NCBI GenBank assembly: GCA_037178625.1
Contig: CM074142.1
Coordinates: 1,550,001 to 1,614,000, forward strand
Source of the DNA: Skeletonema tropicum
Lineage: Eukaryota; Bacillariophyta; Thalassiosirophyceae; Thalassiosirales; Thalassiosiraceae
Direction: 5' to 3'
Length of the DNA stretch: 64,000 bases
Shown piece after piece: positions 19,771-30,191 of the stretch; within the stretch, counting starts at the first letter, position 1, and the number at the start of each line of letters is the position of its first letter. A program made the translations under genes and the position numbers. The notes beneath the pieces were generated by a model. That model searched no databases. It was not told the origin of the DNA and saw only the letters and a list, made by a program, of their open reading frames with translations.

Positions 19771-20323
19771 AGAAAATATGACACCCATTACCATTATGAC
19801 TTCTCAAACCATTTGTGGAGTCAGGTTCGAAAAGATCCTCCGAGTTCTGCTAGATTCGGGATCCACACGCACGCTTATACACAAGCGAGTACTACCAAAA
19901 GACGCGCAGACTCAGCTTTTGAAAAAGGGCAAAGGCGTCAATACACTTGCAGGAACAATGCAAGTAGAATCTGTAGCTCGGCTACGAAACGTCAAGCTAC
20001 CAGAATTTGATAAGAATCGCACCTTCGACGAATGCAAGGCATTAGTCTTTGACAGTCCGTGTGCGTATGATGTTCTTCTCGGCGCGGATGCGCTTAAGAA
20101 ACTTGGTATTAACTTACTCTACGAGACGGGAGTAGTAGAATGGTGTGGTAACACTATTCAAATGCGTGACGCTCATGAGACTACACGCAAAGACTACGTT
20201 GACATGATGGAAGCATTCCATATTCAACGGGAGGAAGAATGGCTAGGTTACGAGGATGATTACTTCGACAACTACGCCACAAGCATCCTAGATGCCAAAT
20301 ATGACAAGGTTGACATCGACGAG
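19769..20323 (+). repeat. 555-bp target duplication, right copy
   Basis: Partner of 15055-15609 at a constant offset of 4714 bp. Confidence 0.9.
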
Positions 20324-20431
20324 GTCGTAAAACAACAAGATCATCTCAACGACGATCAGAAAGAAGACTTGAGACGACTGCTTAGCAAGTATTCAAAGCT
20401 ATTTGACGGTACACTAGGAGTGTATCCTCAT
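19769..20431 (+). pseudogene. Ty3 protease (right duplicate) and start of RT, cut by the ULP1 insert
   Basis: 19769-20323 repeats the protease region of 15055-15609. Beyond it the original pol continues as VVKQQDHLNDDQKEDLRRLL ... LFDGTLGVYPH, the usual lead-in to a Ty3 RT. Sequence similarity to pol stops at 20431 (after the His codon CAT) and resumes at 25295 with AAGAAGTTCCAC (KKFHIDL). The open frame runs on for a few codons into the insert. Confidence 0.85.
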
Positions 20432-20861
20432 CGGCCCTCGGGGCCCCTGTTCATGGAGCGCAGAGCAGCGTAATAGGGGGCCGCAGGTGCCCTTCTATTA
20501 CAGGTAGGAAATTCAGAATTATTCAGCCAAAATTTTCTACAGGGTTTAATTGAGGAATCAGTATATGTGCTTTTTAGTGAGAAGGTTTACCTGGATGACA
20601 CGTAGAGTCCTCAGTAGAGCCTACCGGCGTAGGATCTGTATGTGTTCCTACGTAGAAAGCGAGAAGTACCTGTTGAAAGCGAGAAATTTACTGTACTAAA
20701 GCCGCTTTTTGAGCATCTAAATCGGTCTGTACGAGAAAGAAATACAGGTTTTACACGGGCGTTAGTCGATTTAGTTTTTGTCTTTCTTCGTCGCGAGAAA
20801 ATGTCTTTTTGTAAAACTGTGCTTGATATATCGAATCGTGCGCTTGCAGATGTTTTACTGA

Positions 20862-23800
20862 TCACCAGATGCAGACGCTTAATTGAGTTGTTGTATTCTT
20901 TGTGGTGAGAAAGTGTCTGTTTTGTAAAACTGTGCAGTGATCAATTTTACTAATCACCAGATAAAGATCCTGCGAAGTAATCACTTGGGATTTCATGATC
21001 CTTCTTCGCTTCTTTCCACTTCTATCATCGTTGTTCTCATTCTCGCCCACACCATCACTGTCGTCATCATCGACCGTCTCGTACGGAGGAATCACGACCA
21101 TCTTGTCCAGACCTCTCCACTTTGGCGATGGATTGATCATCCTCTTGTCCTCGCTATCTCTCGAAATCTCAATGCGCTTTACTTGATGGATTTTCTTGAA
21201 GAGCCACGTCCCATCTGATACTTGGAGAATCTTGTCAGATGAGAGAGCTCCAATTGAAACGATTTGGCCTTTCTTGGGTATATCCTTTTTTGAACTTCGG
21301 TATTCTATGATATCATTCAGTTGGACGAAGATATTTAAATCACTGGATTCATTATCATTGTTCCCGTTTTGGTCCACAAGATTGCAGTCCAGATCGATGT
21401 AATTGTAATTCTTGTCCGTTCTGTAATGTATCTGATCAAGGTCGCCTGCAATGACGTGTAAAGAGTGAAATTGAGAAGAGCACAAATTTAGTTAGATACT
21501 TGTGTAGATGCTTCATCCGGGGAGGATTGGTAAAATTGACCATTGCACAATTTTACAAATTCTGCGTTGACGGCAAATAGTCGTATATTGACATAGAACT
21601 TACCTGTCGTATCAACGGAGAGCTCGTCATCTTCCTCGTCTAACTGAGTTCGAAAAGATGCATCATCATTTGAAAATTTCTCCGACCTCTCGTCAGACGA
21701 GACATCTCCTGTCTGACTCTCAGGTGTCAGTATCGCCACCTCATTCTCGTCCTCCTCATCATCACTACCACTCGAGCAGTCAAACGCCGTACCAGTTGGA
21801 TCTGAAAGGAGTCTGTGGTTTCGATACAAATTGGTAATATGTGTGAGGACGTCATACATTTGCGTCCTCAATCTATCGATGTCTTGGACGTCGTAGTCAA
21901 ACAAGTCATGGCCAGATATGCTGTCAGAAAAGTTATCTTTCACATCCTTCATTTTCACTTTTATGTCGACCAGCTGGACTAGATTGAAAGCGTAGCGACA
22001 GACATGTACACCACAGTCGTAACCGTTGTTCTGCGTCATTACTAGAAGAATACAGATACAGATACAGACGAAGAATGACAGATTAGTCCTATGTATGTCA
22101 ATGACAAAACAAAGGCAGTACTCAATTCTGCGCAATGAAAATGAAAACCAAATAGATTACACTCACCTTTAGGGCAGTGCAACTGGAACGACTTGTGTCT
22201 ATGTGTGAACGGCATCTGATAGCTACTATCTAATGTCGTCCCGTGATGCCTTCTCCATTCTGCGTTGAGGACGTTTCGAACAGCTTGCGCTACTAGTTTC
22301 CTGCTGTGCACAGTGCCACTCCCAAGAGAATCCAAGTGTATCATAGCAGTGATATCTCTTGTGTAACTCGAATCCCCCCACCTCGTCTTGGTTTGTTGTA
22401 TCAGATTTGGATTCAACACTGCAACTAGACTCCAGTGATGAGCAAGATGAACTGGGAACATTACGATCTTCTTCTTGAAGATATTGACCTTGTTCAAAAA
22501 CTTTTTCATCCTATCGCTATACCCCTCGGTCAAAACCCCTGACAAGAGATAAGTCGAACAGATGTACACAGACGAAGCCTGATCATGTGGACTCCTGGGC
22601 GTTGTGATCCACTTGAACCAAAAATTCAGAACGGAGTCGTTTAAGCACTGTTCCGGCTTTAGCGTTGTCATATCCATATCGTGAATAACAAGTGACTTCC
22701 TTTTGATACTGTCCGCAAGTGAGTTCTCGAAATATGCGGCGAACGATGTCTCGTCTCTGTTCCCCATGAGTTTCGTCAACCTGAAGAATAGGTCCGACGA
22801 ACATCTGTCTGTCATCAAGAGACTTTGATTGGTCGTCTTGAAAGGCAGAACGAAGCATTGGGACTCGTTGTCATCCACAACTGGTGCAGCTCCTGATTGG
22901 GCAGAGATCTCATTCTCCTGACTTTGTCTTCGTATACCATTTTTAACTAGACTGACGCAATATGAGTTCACACTAGAGCTACCGACAGGGTGCTTCTGTA
23001 GAGTAACGATGCTGGCCAACGCCACCACCACAACAATAACAACATTAAATGACTTCGATCGACTCTTTTTTTTGGCATTGAATTGTATCCTCGACTCGCG
23101 GTGCCCATCCTCCAATTTCTGTGCGACAGATTTGCTTTGATTTTGAATTACCCTCTTCCCTATTCCTACATTGCGTAATTGTTCAACACCAAGCGCATCC
23201 TGCAACCAGCACGTCACAAAAAGTACGATGTGCGGTAATGATACACGACAAGCTGGTGGATTGGTAAAATTGTGCAGTGAGCAAATTTACTTATTGTGAG
23301 TTCGTGAACGTGAAAGTGATAATGTTAATGTTGTAGAGATACAGCACAGACACAGACACAAAAACAAAAGAACTCAGCACAGGAACAGGAACAGCTTTTC
23401 TGAGAGCAAAACTCACTAGGTTTGGTCTTAGGCCCAACTTGGTTGCTTTGCCTCGGCGGCGTAACAACTGCGTGTAAATTGTTTGCAGCATGTTCGTCTT
23501 GCTGTTGTTTCTGTGGCTGAGCACAGTTTGTGTTCGTGACTAGGAGATCGTCAGCCCTGTATGAGTGAGTAGAGAGTATGCAATCGGGATTGGATTCAAC
23601 ATGACTGGTAAGTTGCAAGAAACGACAGATACCAGATGATGCTTCAGCAAAAAGTAATCACGGCACAGAAATAAATAACCCCATACGAGCAGGGTTAAGC
23701 ACTAAGTATCAGATTCTCACCAGAAGTCTTTTTTGACCTCACTATCCTTGGTCCTGCGAAGTTGAGAGTATGCAGGTCGGGATTGGATTAATTGTTAAAA

Positions 23801-24611
23801 TTGTTCACTGCACAGTTTTACGAACTGTTCATTAACCCAATATAGGGTTAAATGTAGGCACTCACCCCGATTTCACATTTTTGTCACATTTTGGATCGGT
23901 CATCTCCAAGTTCTCTCGATCCATCAACAAGTTTACCACTCTTGCAATCAGTTCATCTTTGGTTAGACCAAAATTAGAGCCACCGAGCTCGACCAGGATC
24001 ATCTGTAAGCAGAAGACATTGAAGACAGCCAAAGCGGTAGACAGCAATTGTGACAAAGGAAGGCTATCAAGCTTTTTACTCTCACTCTCACCGACAACAA
24101 ATGATGCCATGGATCGAAAGATAGGATCGTTTGTGCGGATGGTAGCCCAAGGATAATCATACCATTTCCAGTTACAAGGAGAAGATGAAGCCTTCATCGA
24201 AACATGTCCCCGCTCCAGTCCGCTGTGAGACAACTCCGTCAAAGTAGATGAGGTCGAAGCATCAGCCGACTTCGAAGAACATGCGCGACGCTTAAGCCCA
24301 CAAGGTTGACTCAACAAGCAACGAAGAACCTTGCCATCAGATCCAACAGTTGAAGTCGCGGCATCGGCATCAGTCTCCTGCTCCTGTCCCACATGAGATA
24401 ACTCCGTCGAAGTAGACGATGCCGCTGCATCAGATGACTTTGAAGCACTTGCGCTTGCCTGCCACTTAAGGCCGCTAGGATTACTCATCAAATAACGAGA
24501 ACCCTCGCAGTTAGATCCAACAGTTGAAGTCGCGGCAGCAGCATCGGTATTGCCAATTATCATGATTGCGTAATAAGATTGATAAGAAGTAGAGAGGTTT
24601 ACATACACCAA
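20862..24611 (-). CDS. SAP-like / ULP1 (C48) cysteine protease, six exons
   Basis: Exons: 24611-23866, 23753-23721, 23556-23417, 23252-22167, 22041-21604, 21445-20862. All introns are GT-AG, 112-164 bp, and every phase matches, giving ~1008 residues without a stop. Exon 1 encodes a Ser/Ala-rich region with two ~65-residue internal repeats (ATSTVGS ... TELSH) and a SAP-like helix pair (LTKDELIARVVNLL). Exons 4-5 hold the ULP1 domain: catalytic His in AHHWSLVAV, Asp in IHLDSLGSG, and, only after splicing, Gln/Cys in VMTQNNGYDCGVHVC. ULP1 enzymes cleave SUMO from proteins. The 3' end may be longer: a palindrome like those in the introns lies inside exon 6, hinting at another intron near 20950. 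No partner transposase is seen. Confidence 0.7.
20924..20950. repeat. ULP1-insert palindrome, copy 1
   Basis: GTAAAACTG ... CAATTTTAC, imperfect palindrome near the 3' end of the gene; either coding or in an unrecognised last intron. Confidence 0.55.
21530..21556. repeat. ULP1-insert palindrome, copy 2 (intron 5)
   Basis: GTAAAATTG ... CAATTTTAC, perfect 9-bp arms with a 9-nt centre, inside intron 5 (21446-21603). Confidence 0.75.
23264..23290. repeat. ULP1-insert palindrome, copy 3 (intron 3)
   Basis: GTAAAATTGTGC ... GCAAATTTAC, inside intron 3 (23253-23416), 12-38 nt upstream of the 3' splice site. Confidence 0.7.
23794..23821. repeat. ULP1-insert palindrome, copy 4 (intron 1)
   Basis: GTTAAAATTG ... 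CAGTTTTAC, inside intron 1 (23754-23865). Introns 1 and 2 additionally share AATCCAATCCCGA ... TGCATACTCTC near their 3' ends. Confidence 0.7.
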
Positions 24612-25017
24612 TACTTAATGAACGCGATGTACAAATAGATCGACAGCGACGGACAATGTGCACCGAAGCAATTTTGGTTGACCACCGAAGCGAAGCAGGA
24701 GGAACAATGCTGTCAGAGAGAGAAAGAATAAAGACATGGATAGACGGAGAAATAATTGTGTATACCAATTCCGACAAATTTTTGTCTATTGAATTTGTCA
24801 CAAACGTGACACAATATCGATGAAAATGCGTGCGTACGTCTCACAGACAAATGAGAACCAACAGCTCAGGTGTAATGACGTGTTGTTGAAGTTGAAGTGA
24901 CACAGACGTGGCAAAATCCAAAAAAAAAAGATGCGCCGGAGGTGGAGAATGTCAGTTTTGTCATTTCCGCGAAGAATCTCGAGAAATTGTCAATCACGAG
25001 AAAGACAATTTGAATTG

Positions 25018-25044
25018 GTAAAATTGTGCACAACACAATTTTAG
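25018..25044. repeat. ULP1-insert palindrome, copy 5
   Basis: GTAAAATTGTG CACAA CACAATTTTA, arms of 10 bp, upstream of the first exon. It may mark a 5' UTR intron. Confidence 0.7.
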
Positions 25045-25294
25045 TAAATACTCAAGTAATTATCTAACATCACAACAAACCAGAACATCACCGTCCACCA
25101 AATACACTACGTCTATGACGTCATTGCAGAGCAACTTTATAGCCGGATTCCGTTGTAAAAAGACTAACAAACCAAAGTGCAATGGCCAACTACAAAATGA
25201 CACAATACTCGACAGGCCCCGAGGGCCCGCGCTGATCCCGCCACAGGCACCACCACACTACCACGCTCGCCACATTCTGCGCGCACCTGTTTAT

Positions 25295-28039
25295 AAGAAG
25301 TTCCACATCGATTTGACCGATGATGCAAAGCCTTTCCATGCCAGACCATATCCGGTGCCAAAGATCCATGAGGCTACCTTCAAAAAGGAACTCAAACATC
25401 TAGTTGATATAGGTGTTCTAGCGTATCAAGGACCGAGTGAGTACGCCAGCCCAACATTTATCATACCCAAGAAAGACGGCAGGGTACGATGGGTTTCAGA
25501 TCTTAGACAGTTGAATAAGATTATCAAACGCAATGTCTATCCATTGCCACGCATCCAAGATATCCTACGCAAGAGGCCAGGATACAAGTTTTTCTCAAAG
25601 CTCGACATCTCGATGCAGTATTACACCTTCATGCTTGACGAAGAGAGTCAAGATCTTTGTACTATTGTCACACCATATGGCAAGTTCAAGTACTTGAGAC
25701 TTCCGATGGGGCTCAAATGCTCTCCTGATATTGCGCAAGGAGTAATGGAAGATATCCTTCGCGACCTTGAGGAAATTGACGTTTACATCGACGATGTAGG
25801 TGTGTTTAATGACGACTGGAAAAGTCACATTGAAGTTTTAGACAAAGTATTGACCAGACTACAAGACAATGGATTTACAATTAATCCGCTCAAATGTGAA
25901 TGGGGCGTGAAAGAAACCGATTGGCTCGGTTTTTGGTTGACTCCTACTGGACTCAAACCTTGGAAAAAGAAAGTCAATGCAATTCTGCAGATGCAGAAGC
26001 CGACTAACATCAAAGACCTCCGCATGTTTATCGGAGCTGTAAATTATTACAAGGAAATGTGGCCCTCGCGAGCACATGTCCTCAAGCCCTTAACTGACAT
26101 GACGGGCAAGAAAACTTTCTCCTGGACACCGGAAATGGAGGAAGCGTTTAAGAAGATGAAAGCAATCTTATGTCAAGATTGTATGAGCGCCTACCCTGAC
26201 CACAACAAGCACTATGATATATACACCGATGCGTCGGACTTTCAAATGGGAGCAGTTTTAATGCAATCTGGTCGGCCGGTGGCCTATTTCTCCCGCAAGT
26301 TAAACTCTGCTCAGCGGAATTATACAACTATCGAGAAGGAGTTGTTGTCTATTGTTATGACACTCCGTGAATATCGCACGATGCTGCTCGGCGCAGACAT
26401 CCATGTCCATACGGACCACAAAAATCTTACCTTTCCTAATCTCAACACGCAGCGAGTATTGCGTTGGAGAATGTATGTTGAAGAATTCAACCCAACTATC
26501 CACTACGTGCCAGGACCCAAGAATATCCTAGCCGACACCTTTTCCCGCATGCCAACAGACGCGGACGAGGCTGAACCAGCATCTGAAATGGACAAGCAAC
26601 ATGAGGATAATTTTTCTCTTTGTTATCATTTTGTTCGTCTTTCTGAAGATGATCCTCCAGATGACGAAGTCATGGTGGGGAAGAGTACGATAGAAGAAAG
26701 TAATTTCTGCTTTCATACGCCGTGGATTACTCCAGGCAAAACTATTGATTATGACGAAAGAAACTCAGCATCTGCCGAAAGCGACGCTGTGCCTCACACT
26801 TCAGTGCTCGACGACCCAGAGCTAGTCGAGTGTTTTCTTAACTTACCTCAGTTGGCGGCTGCGAATGAATCACCGCTACGATGGGAAAATGTACATGAGA
26901 TGCAGCAGACAGATGATCAGCTGCAAGAGTACTTACAACGGTTCCCAGATAGGTACCGATATAAGATGATCGAAGGACATCCAATTTTGGTACACACCAA
27001 ACCAGGTGATAACCCTGACACGCAATGGAAGATTGCATTGCCACTCAATATGATACCGCAGACAATTGCGTTCTATCACGCTATACTTGGACACCCAGGT
27101 AACAAGCGATTAAGAGAATCACTACAAGCTAGATACTATCATCCGCAGCTGCGAAGCTTCTGCGAGCGTCATCATTGCGATGTATGCCAAAGAGAGAAAC
27201 TCGATGGACCTGGATATGGCCATCTACCTGAACGAGAAATGCATGAAGCACCTTGGACCGAAGTCGCTGTGGATTGCATTGGACCTTGGAAGATTGAAGT
27301 CAATGGCCAAGAATGCGAGCTCAATGCTCTTACATGCATAGATACATGCACTAATCTAGTCGAGCTCGTCAGACTGGACAATAAGACAGCAGAACATTGC
27401 CGCGACAAGTTCTCACAATCATGGTTAGCAAGATATCCATTACCAGCACGATGTGTACATGACAACGGAAAAGAATTCGTAGGTTATGAATTCCAACGCC
27501 GCCTTGAAGTCCTAGGAATCAAGGACGTAGCTACTACCAGCAGGAATCCTCAATCAAATGCAATATGCGAACGCATGCATCAAACAGTAGGAAATATTCT
27601 ACGCACTACATTGAAGTCAAATCCACCACAGAATTTGCAACAAGCAAACGACATCCTCGACGAGGCTTTGTCTACAGTTATGCACGCTCTTAGATCAAAC
27701 GTCGGTACTGCCATTGGAAGTGCTCCTGGAGCCTTAGTGTTTGGACGTGACATGTTCATTAACCTTCCACTCGTTGCAGATTGGCATACGATAACGAATC
27801 GACGTGAGCTCATCGTCAATGAATCGCTACGACGACATAACGCCAAACGACGACGATATGACTACGTAGTCGGGCAACGTGTGCTTAAGAAAAGACACAA
27901 GCCAGCCAAGTTAGGTGACAGGACAGAAGGTCCCTACAATATAACACAAGTACATACAAATGGAACAGTCACTGTACTTCTTCGTCCAGGAATTACTGAG
28001 CGAATCAATATACGACGGGTGATTCCCTATCGTGAGTAA
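25295..28039 (+). CDS. pol: Ty3-type Pol: reverse transcriptase, RNase H, integrase
   Basis: The open frame starts upstream at 25115, but residues before KKFHIDL belong to the insert. RT: FIIPKKDGRVRWVSDLRQLN, FFSKLDISMQYY, LPMGLKCSP, and YIDD (about 25785). RNase H: YDIYTDASDFQMG and TIEKELLSIV. Integrase zinc finger HHCC (HAILGHPGNKR ... CDVCQREK, about 27.1 kb). Catalytic D in AVDCIGPW, D in VHDNGKEF, E in NAICERMHQ. A C-terminal SH3-like segment follows (GQRVLKKRHKPAKLGDRTEG). All catalytic residues are present, so only the two insertions inactivate this copy. Confidence 0.9.
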   Translation, partial: KKFHIDLTDDAKPFHARPYPVPKIHEATFKKELKHLVDIGVLAYQGPSEYASPTFIIPKKDGRVRWVSDLRQLNKIIKRNVYPLPRIQDILRKRPGYKFFSKLDISMQYYTFMLDEESQDLCTIVTPYGKFKYLRLPMGLKCSPDIAQGVMEDILRDLEEIDVYIDDVGVFNDDWKSHIEVLDKVLTRLQDNGFTINPLKCEWGVKETDWLGFWLTPTGLKPWKKKVNAILQMQKPTNIKDLRMFIGAVNYYKEMWPSRAHVLKPLTDMTGKKTFSWTPEMEEAFKKMKAILCQDCMSAYPDHNKHYDIYTDASDFQMGAVLMQSGRPVAYFSRKLNSAQRNYTTIEKELLSIVMTLREYRTMLLGADIHVHTDHKNLTFPNLNTQRVLRWRMYVEEFNPTIHYVPGPKNILADTFSRMPTDADEAEPASEMDKQHEDNFSLCYHFVRLSEDDPPDDEVMVGKSTIEESNFCFHTPWITPGKTIDYDERNSASAESDAVPHTSVLDDPELVECFLNLPQLAAANESPLRWENVHEMQQTDDQLQEYLQRFPDRYRYKMIEGHPILVHTKPGDNPDTQWKIALPLNMIPQTIAFYHAILGHPGNKRLRESLQARYYHPQLRSFCERHHCDVCQREKLDGPGYGHLPEREMHEAPWTEVAVDCIGPWKIEVNGQECELNALTCIDTCTNLVELVRLDNKTAEHCRDKFSQSWLARYPLPARCVHDNGKEFVGYEFQRRLEVLGIKDVATTSRNPQSNAICERMHQTVGNILRTTLKSNPPQNLQQANDILDEALSTVMHALRSNVGTAIGSAPGALVFGRDMFINLPLVADWHTITNRRELIVNESLRRHNAKRRRYDYVVGQRVLKKRHKPAKLGDRTEGPYNITQVHTNGTVTVLLRPGITERINIRRVIPYRE

Positions 28040-28261
28040 TACCGTCTCCCCCAGACGATGCGAGTGTAGTTGAAGCAGCTCGAGCTAGGTTTTCGTTGCT
28101 TTCCTAGCAGAAGGTTTAAATTCCTTCGAAGGTTGAAACTCCTTCATTCACACAACAACCAATGTCTATGTTAAGTGCGCGCACGCTGGGTTAAGACAAA
28201 CTAATTCAGTGACTTGATCGATCGGAGGTTAACTAGCAGGGTCGATTGTGGGATCGATCCT

Positions 28262-28273
28262 GGTGGGGAAGAG
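28262..28273 (+). promoter_or_regulatory. Polypurine tract of the Ty3 element
   Basis: GGTGGGGAAGAG directly precedes the 3' LTR and is purine except one base; it is the expected primer for plus-strand DNA synthesis. Confidence 0.7.
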
Positions 28274-28503
28274 TGCTATGCCCAGTACGACAGGTACGGT
28301 CATTGCCTAAGAGATTCCTAAGATTCTCTGAGTAGATGGTTTGGCGATCTGCGAACCAGAGAGGATTCTCGATAATAAGAAAGATTAGCTGTTGGCGATC
28401 ATGAGAAGCCAACTTGTAGTGATAACATCTCATAACTTCATTGAACCAACACTTTCAACGAACTCCGTGTTTATTACAGTCATTCACCGACAGTGGTAGA
28501 ACA
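28274..28503 (+). repeat. 3' LTR (230 bp)
   Basis: Pairs with 13239-13468; followed by the target duplication GGTAC at 28504-28508. Confidence 0.93.
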
Positions 28504-28577
28504 GGTACCTATGCAGAGATAAACCGTTAGTGTGCAAAAATACGTTTCAAAGATATTTCCCGGTACTGAATAACATA

Positions 28578-29031
28578 CTGTACGAATGGGTTCAATGGGA
28601 CACTTTTCCGTCAATCTCGGGAGTTAGTGGACAAGTAAGGTATCAATGAGCTTCTACGGACCAAAATAATAACATTGACGCTTTGAATTAGGGTCAACGC
28701 CCATGTAGTTGCCGAGATATGGCAGGTCGTAGGGAGCTGATTTCACCATGGTGAATGTGTCTTTAGATGACCATTTTTGGGAGTCGAGTCAATCAATATT
28801 CATCATACGTAGGAATTCATATTTGGGTACCGGGTTCTGACGATTACTCAAGACTAATTTTGTTTAAGTCAACTAAAAAATAAAAAAATAAAAATTTGGG
28901 CTCTGCTACGCCACGCTACTAATTCCGGCGCGTTGCGTAGCAGGAAGAATTTTTTCGAAACTCCTTCTGGAAGCTGAGTTATATATGTGAGCTCGAAGAT
29001 TTCGGCTGGCCCATTGAACCCATTCGTACAG
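28578..29031. mobile_element. 454-bp MITE with TA target duplication
   Basis: 22-base perfect TIRs (28578-28599 and 29010-29031; outer part CTGTACGAATGGGTTCAA) are flanked on both sides by TA, as in Tc1/mariner-type elements. A 9-bp internal hairpin CTGCTACGC/GCGTAGCAG lies near 28905-28945. There is no coding capacity. Confidence 0.8.
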
Positions 29032-29033
29032 TA

Positions 29034-30191
29034 GGAATTTCAATTAGTACAAGAAAACTCGAAATGACAACTTTGCGGTGGAACGAAAAAATGGCGAGTA
29101 AGTTAAGGAATATCAATACCATGCTGAGAGTTCTGGACTGCATGCTTACGAAATCAGCTGTTGTTGGTTTAGGAGGAGGTAGATATGTAATAAATAAAGA
29201 TAAACCTAAGTAACTGTATCTTCAATTGGATTCCGACAGTATGTCTCACTCCAGGAGAGGAAATAGATATAGCCTTGTACTTGTCCACGTCCACGTCCAC
29301 GAGTAATGGAATTTGTCGATAGTCGATGCAACTGATAATACGTTGCGGGTTGCGGACTAAATAATCCATAATGTCCTGGGTAATTGTGATGGCAGCATCA
29401 ATTATAAATGGAATCCTAGGTCCCAGGGTCAGGGTGGCATCAGTCTTGGTAGCTGCTTCTTTACCCGGTTACGCCGACGCCGTCCTGAGTCCTGAGCGAA
29501 GGCCAAGTTACACACACCAATTGAAAATTTGAAAGGGTCAGGTTTCATGGCATGCACGGCGACAGTTAGCATCTTGAGAAAACCGCTTCAGGTTTACATT
29601 CGCTTCCAACAACAACAACAAGTAAGAGCCTCATCCCAACAGTACATAAGTAAGTAGTACTTACATACTAGAAGTAGTAATAACAAGAGCGAGGGCCATT
29701 TCATTCCGGGTGCTTCCAGCCATTCCGGGTGGGCTATCTCTAGAAGATACAGAGAATAGCTAGCCGACCAGCAAGCCGAGAGTATGAAAACGGTACTTTT
29801 GTACCGTTAGTTCTCCGTAACCGTAAACTTTAGCTGCGCCCGAATGAACCACGATCAGAACACCAGAAATCGCCCGAAATGCCAAAATTCAAAATTAGGC
29901 GAGGAGTCTTTCTCAGTAAGTTTGCAGTTTGGTCGTGCGTCGACTCGCATGTGATGGTCTTGCTTGACACAGCGCAAATTTTCTTGTTTACAATTACCAG
30001 TGATACATAACACGTAGTTTACCGTAGCACGGAAATAAACTGAAGACCTACAACCAGCATTACAACCACTGAGATCCCACATGCCGCCTAATCAGACCTT
30101 TAATTCTTTTTCGAGTGTAAGTATTTACTCCACTCATACGACTGCTCCGGAATGAACTGCTGCAAGAGTTTAACAATTTCTCTCAAGAGGG
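29034..30191. other. Intergenic, no gene seen
   Basis: No supported reading frame. It holds the dispersed ~60-bp motif at 29979-30042. The last ~40 bp resemble the region upstream of GT90 copy 2 (CTCAAGAG.GATGCA), marking the end of the inverted duplication. Confidence 0.5.
29979..30042 (+). repeat. Dispersed ~60-bp motif, copy 2
   Basis: TTTTCTTGTTTACAAT ... CCAGTGATAC ... GTAGTTTACCGTAGCAC. Close to the copy at 38440, with a 9-base insertion. Confidence 0.5.

Larger units (their letters stand above)
20432..25294. mobile_element. 4.9-kb insert with a spliced ULP1-protease gene
   Basis: It sits between the codons for GVYPH and KKFHIDL of the Ty3 RT, so it is a later insertion; the boundaries are inferred from that break. 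A 13-base inverted motif GGCCCTCGGGGCC lies at 20433-20445 and, reverse-complemented, at 25215-25227, but the right one is 67 bp inside the break. No clear target duplication or transposase was found. It encodes one six-exon minus-strand gene and five copies of a ~27-bp palindrome. Captured or native ULP1 genes occur in Mutator-like DNA transposons of other eukaryotes; that is the closest known parallel. Confidence 0.65.
13239..28503 (+). mobile_element. Complete Ty3-type LTR retrotransposon carrying two nested insertions
   Basis: Bounded by 230-bp LTRs with TG...CA ends and by the 5-bp target duplication GGTAC (13234-13238 and 28504-28508). It encodes gag (13522), protease (14740), and after two interruptions RT-RNase H-integrase (25295-28039). 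The domain order RT-RNH-IN marks it as Ty3-type. The protease/RT region is broken by a Penelope-like element (15610-19768, with 555 bp of target duplicated) and by a 4.9-kb ULP1 insert (20432-25294). Removing both restores collinearity of pol. The LTRs differ at very few positions, so the insertion is young and the guests are younger still. Confidence 0.9.

Noticed and set aside
20433..25227. GGCCCTCGGGGCC inverted pair as true TIRs of the ULP1 insert
   Set aside because: The motif is itself nearly palindromic, and the right copy lies 67 bp inside the break in pol, so the match may be chance. Kept only as a weak observation.
25115..25294. N-terminal extension of the Ty3 Pol frame
   Set aside because: These codons belong to the ULP1 insert; similarity to RT begins at KKFHIDL (25295).
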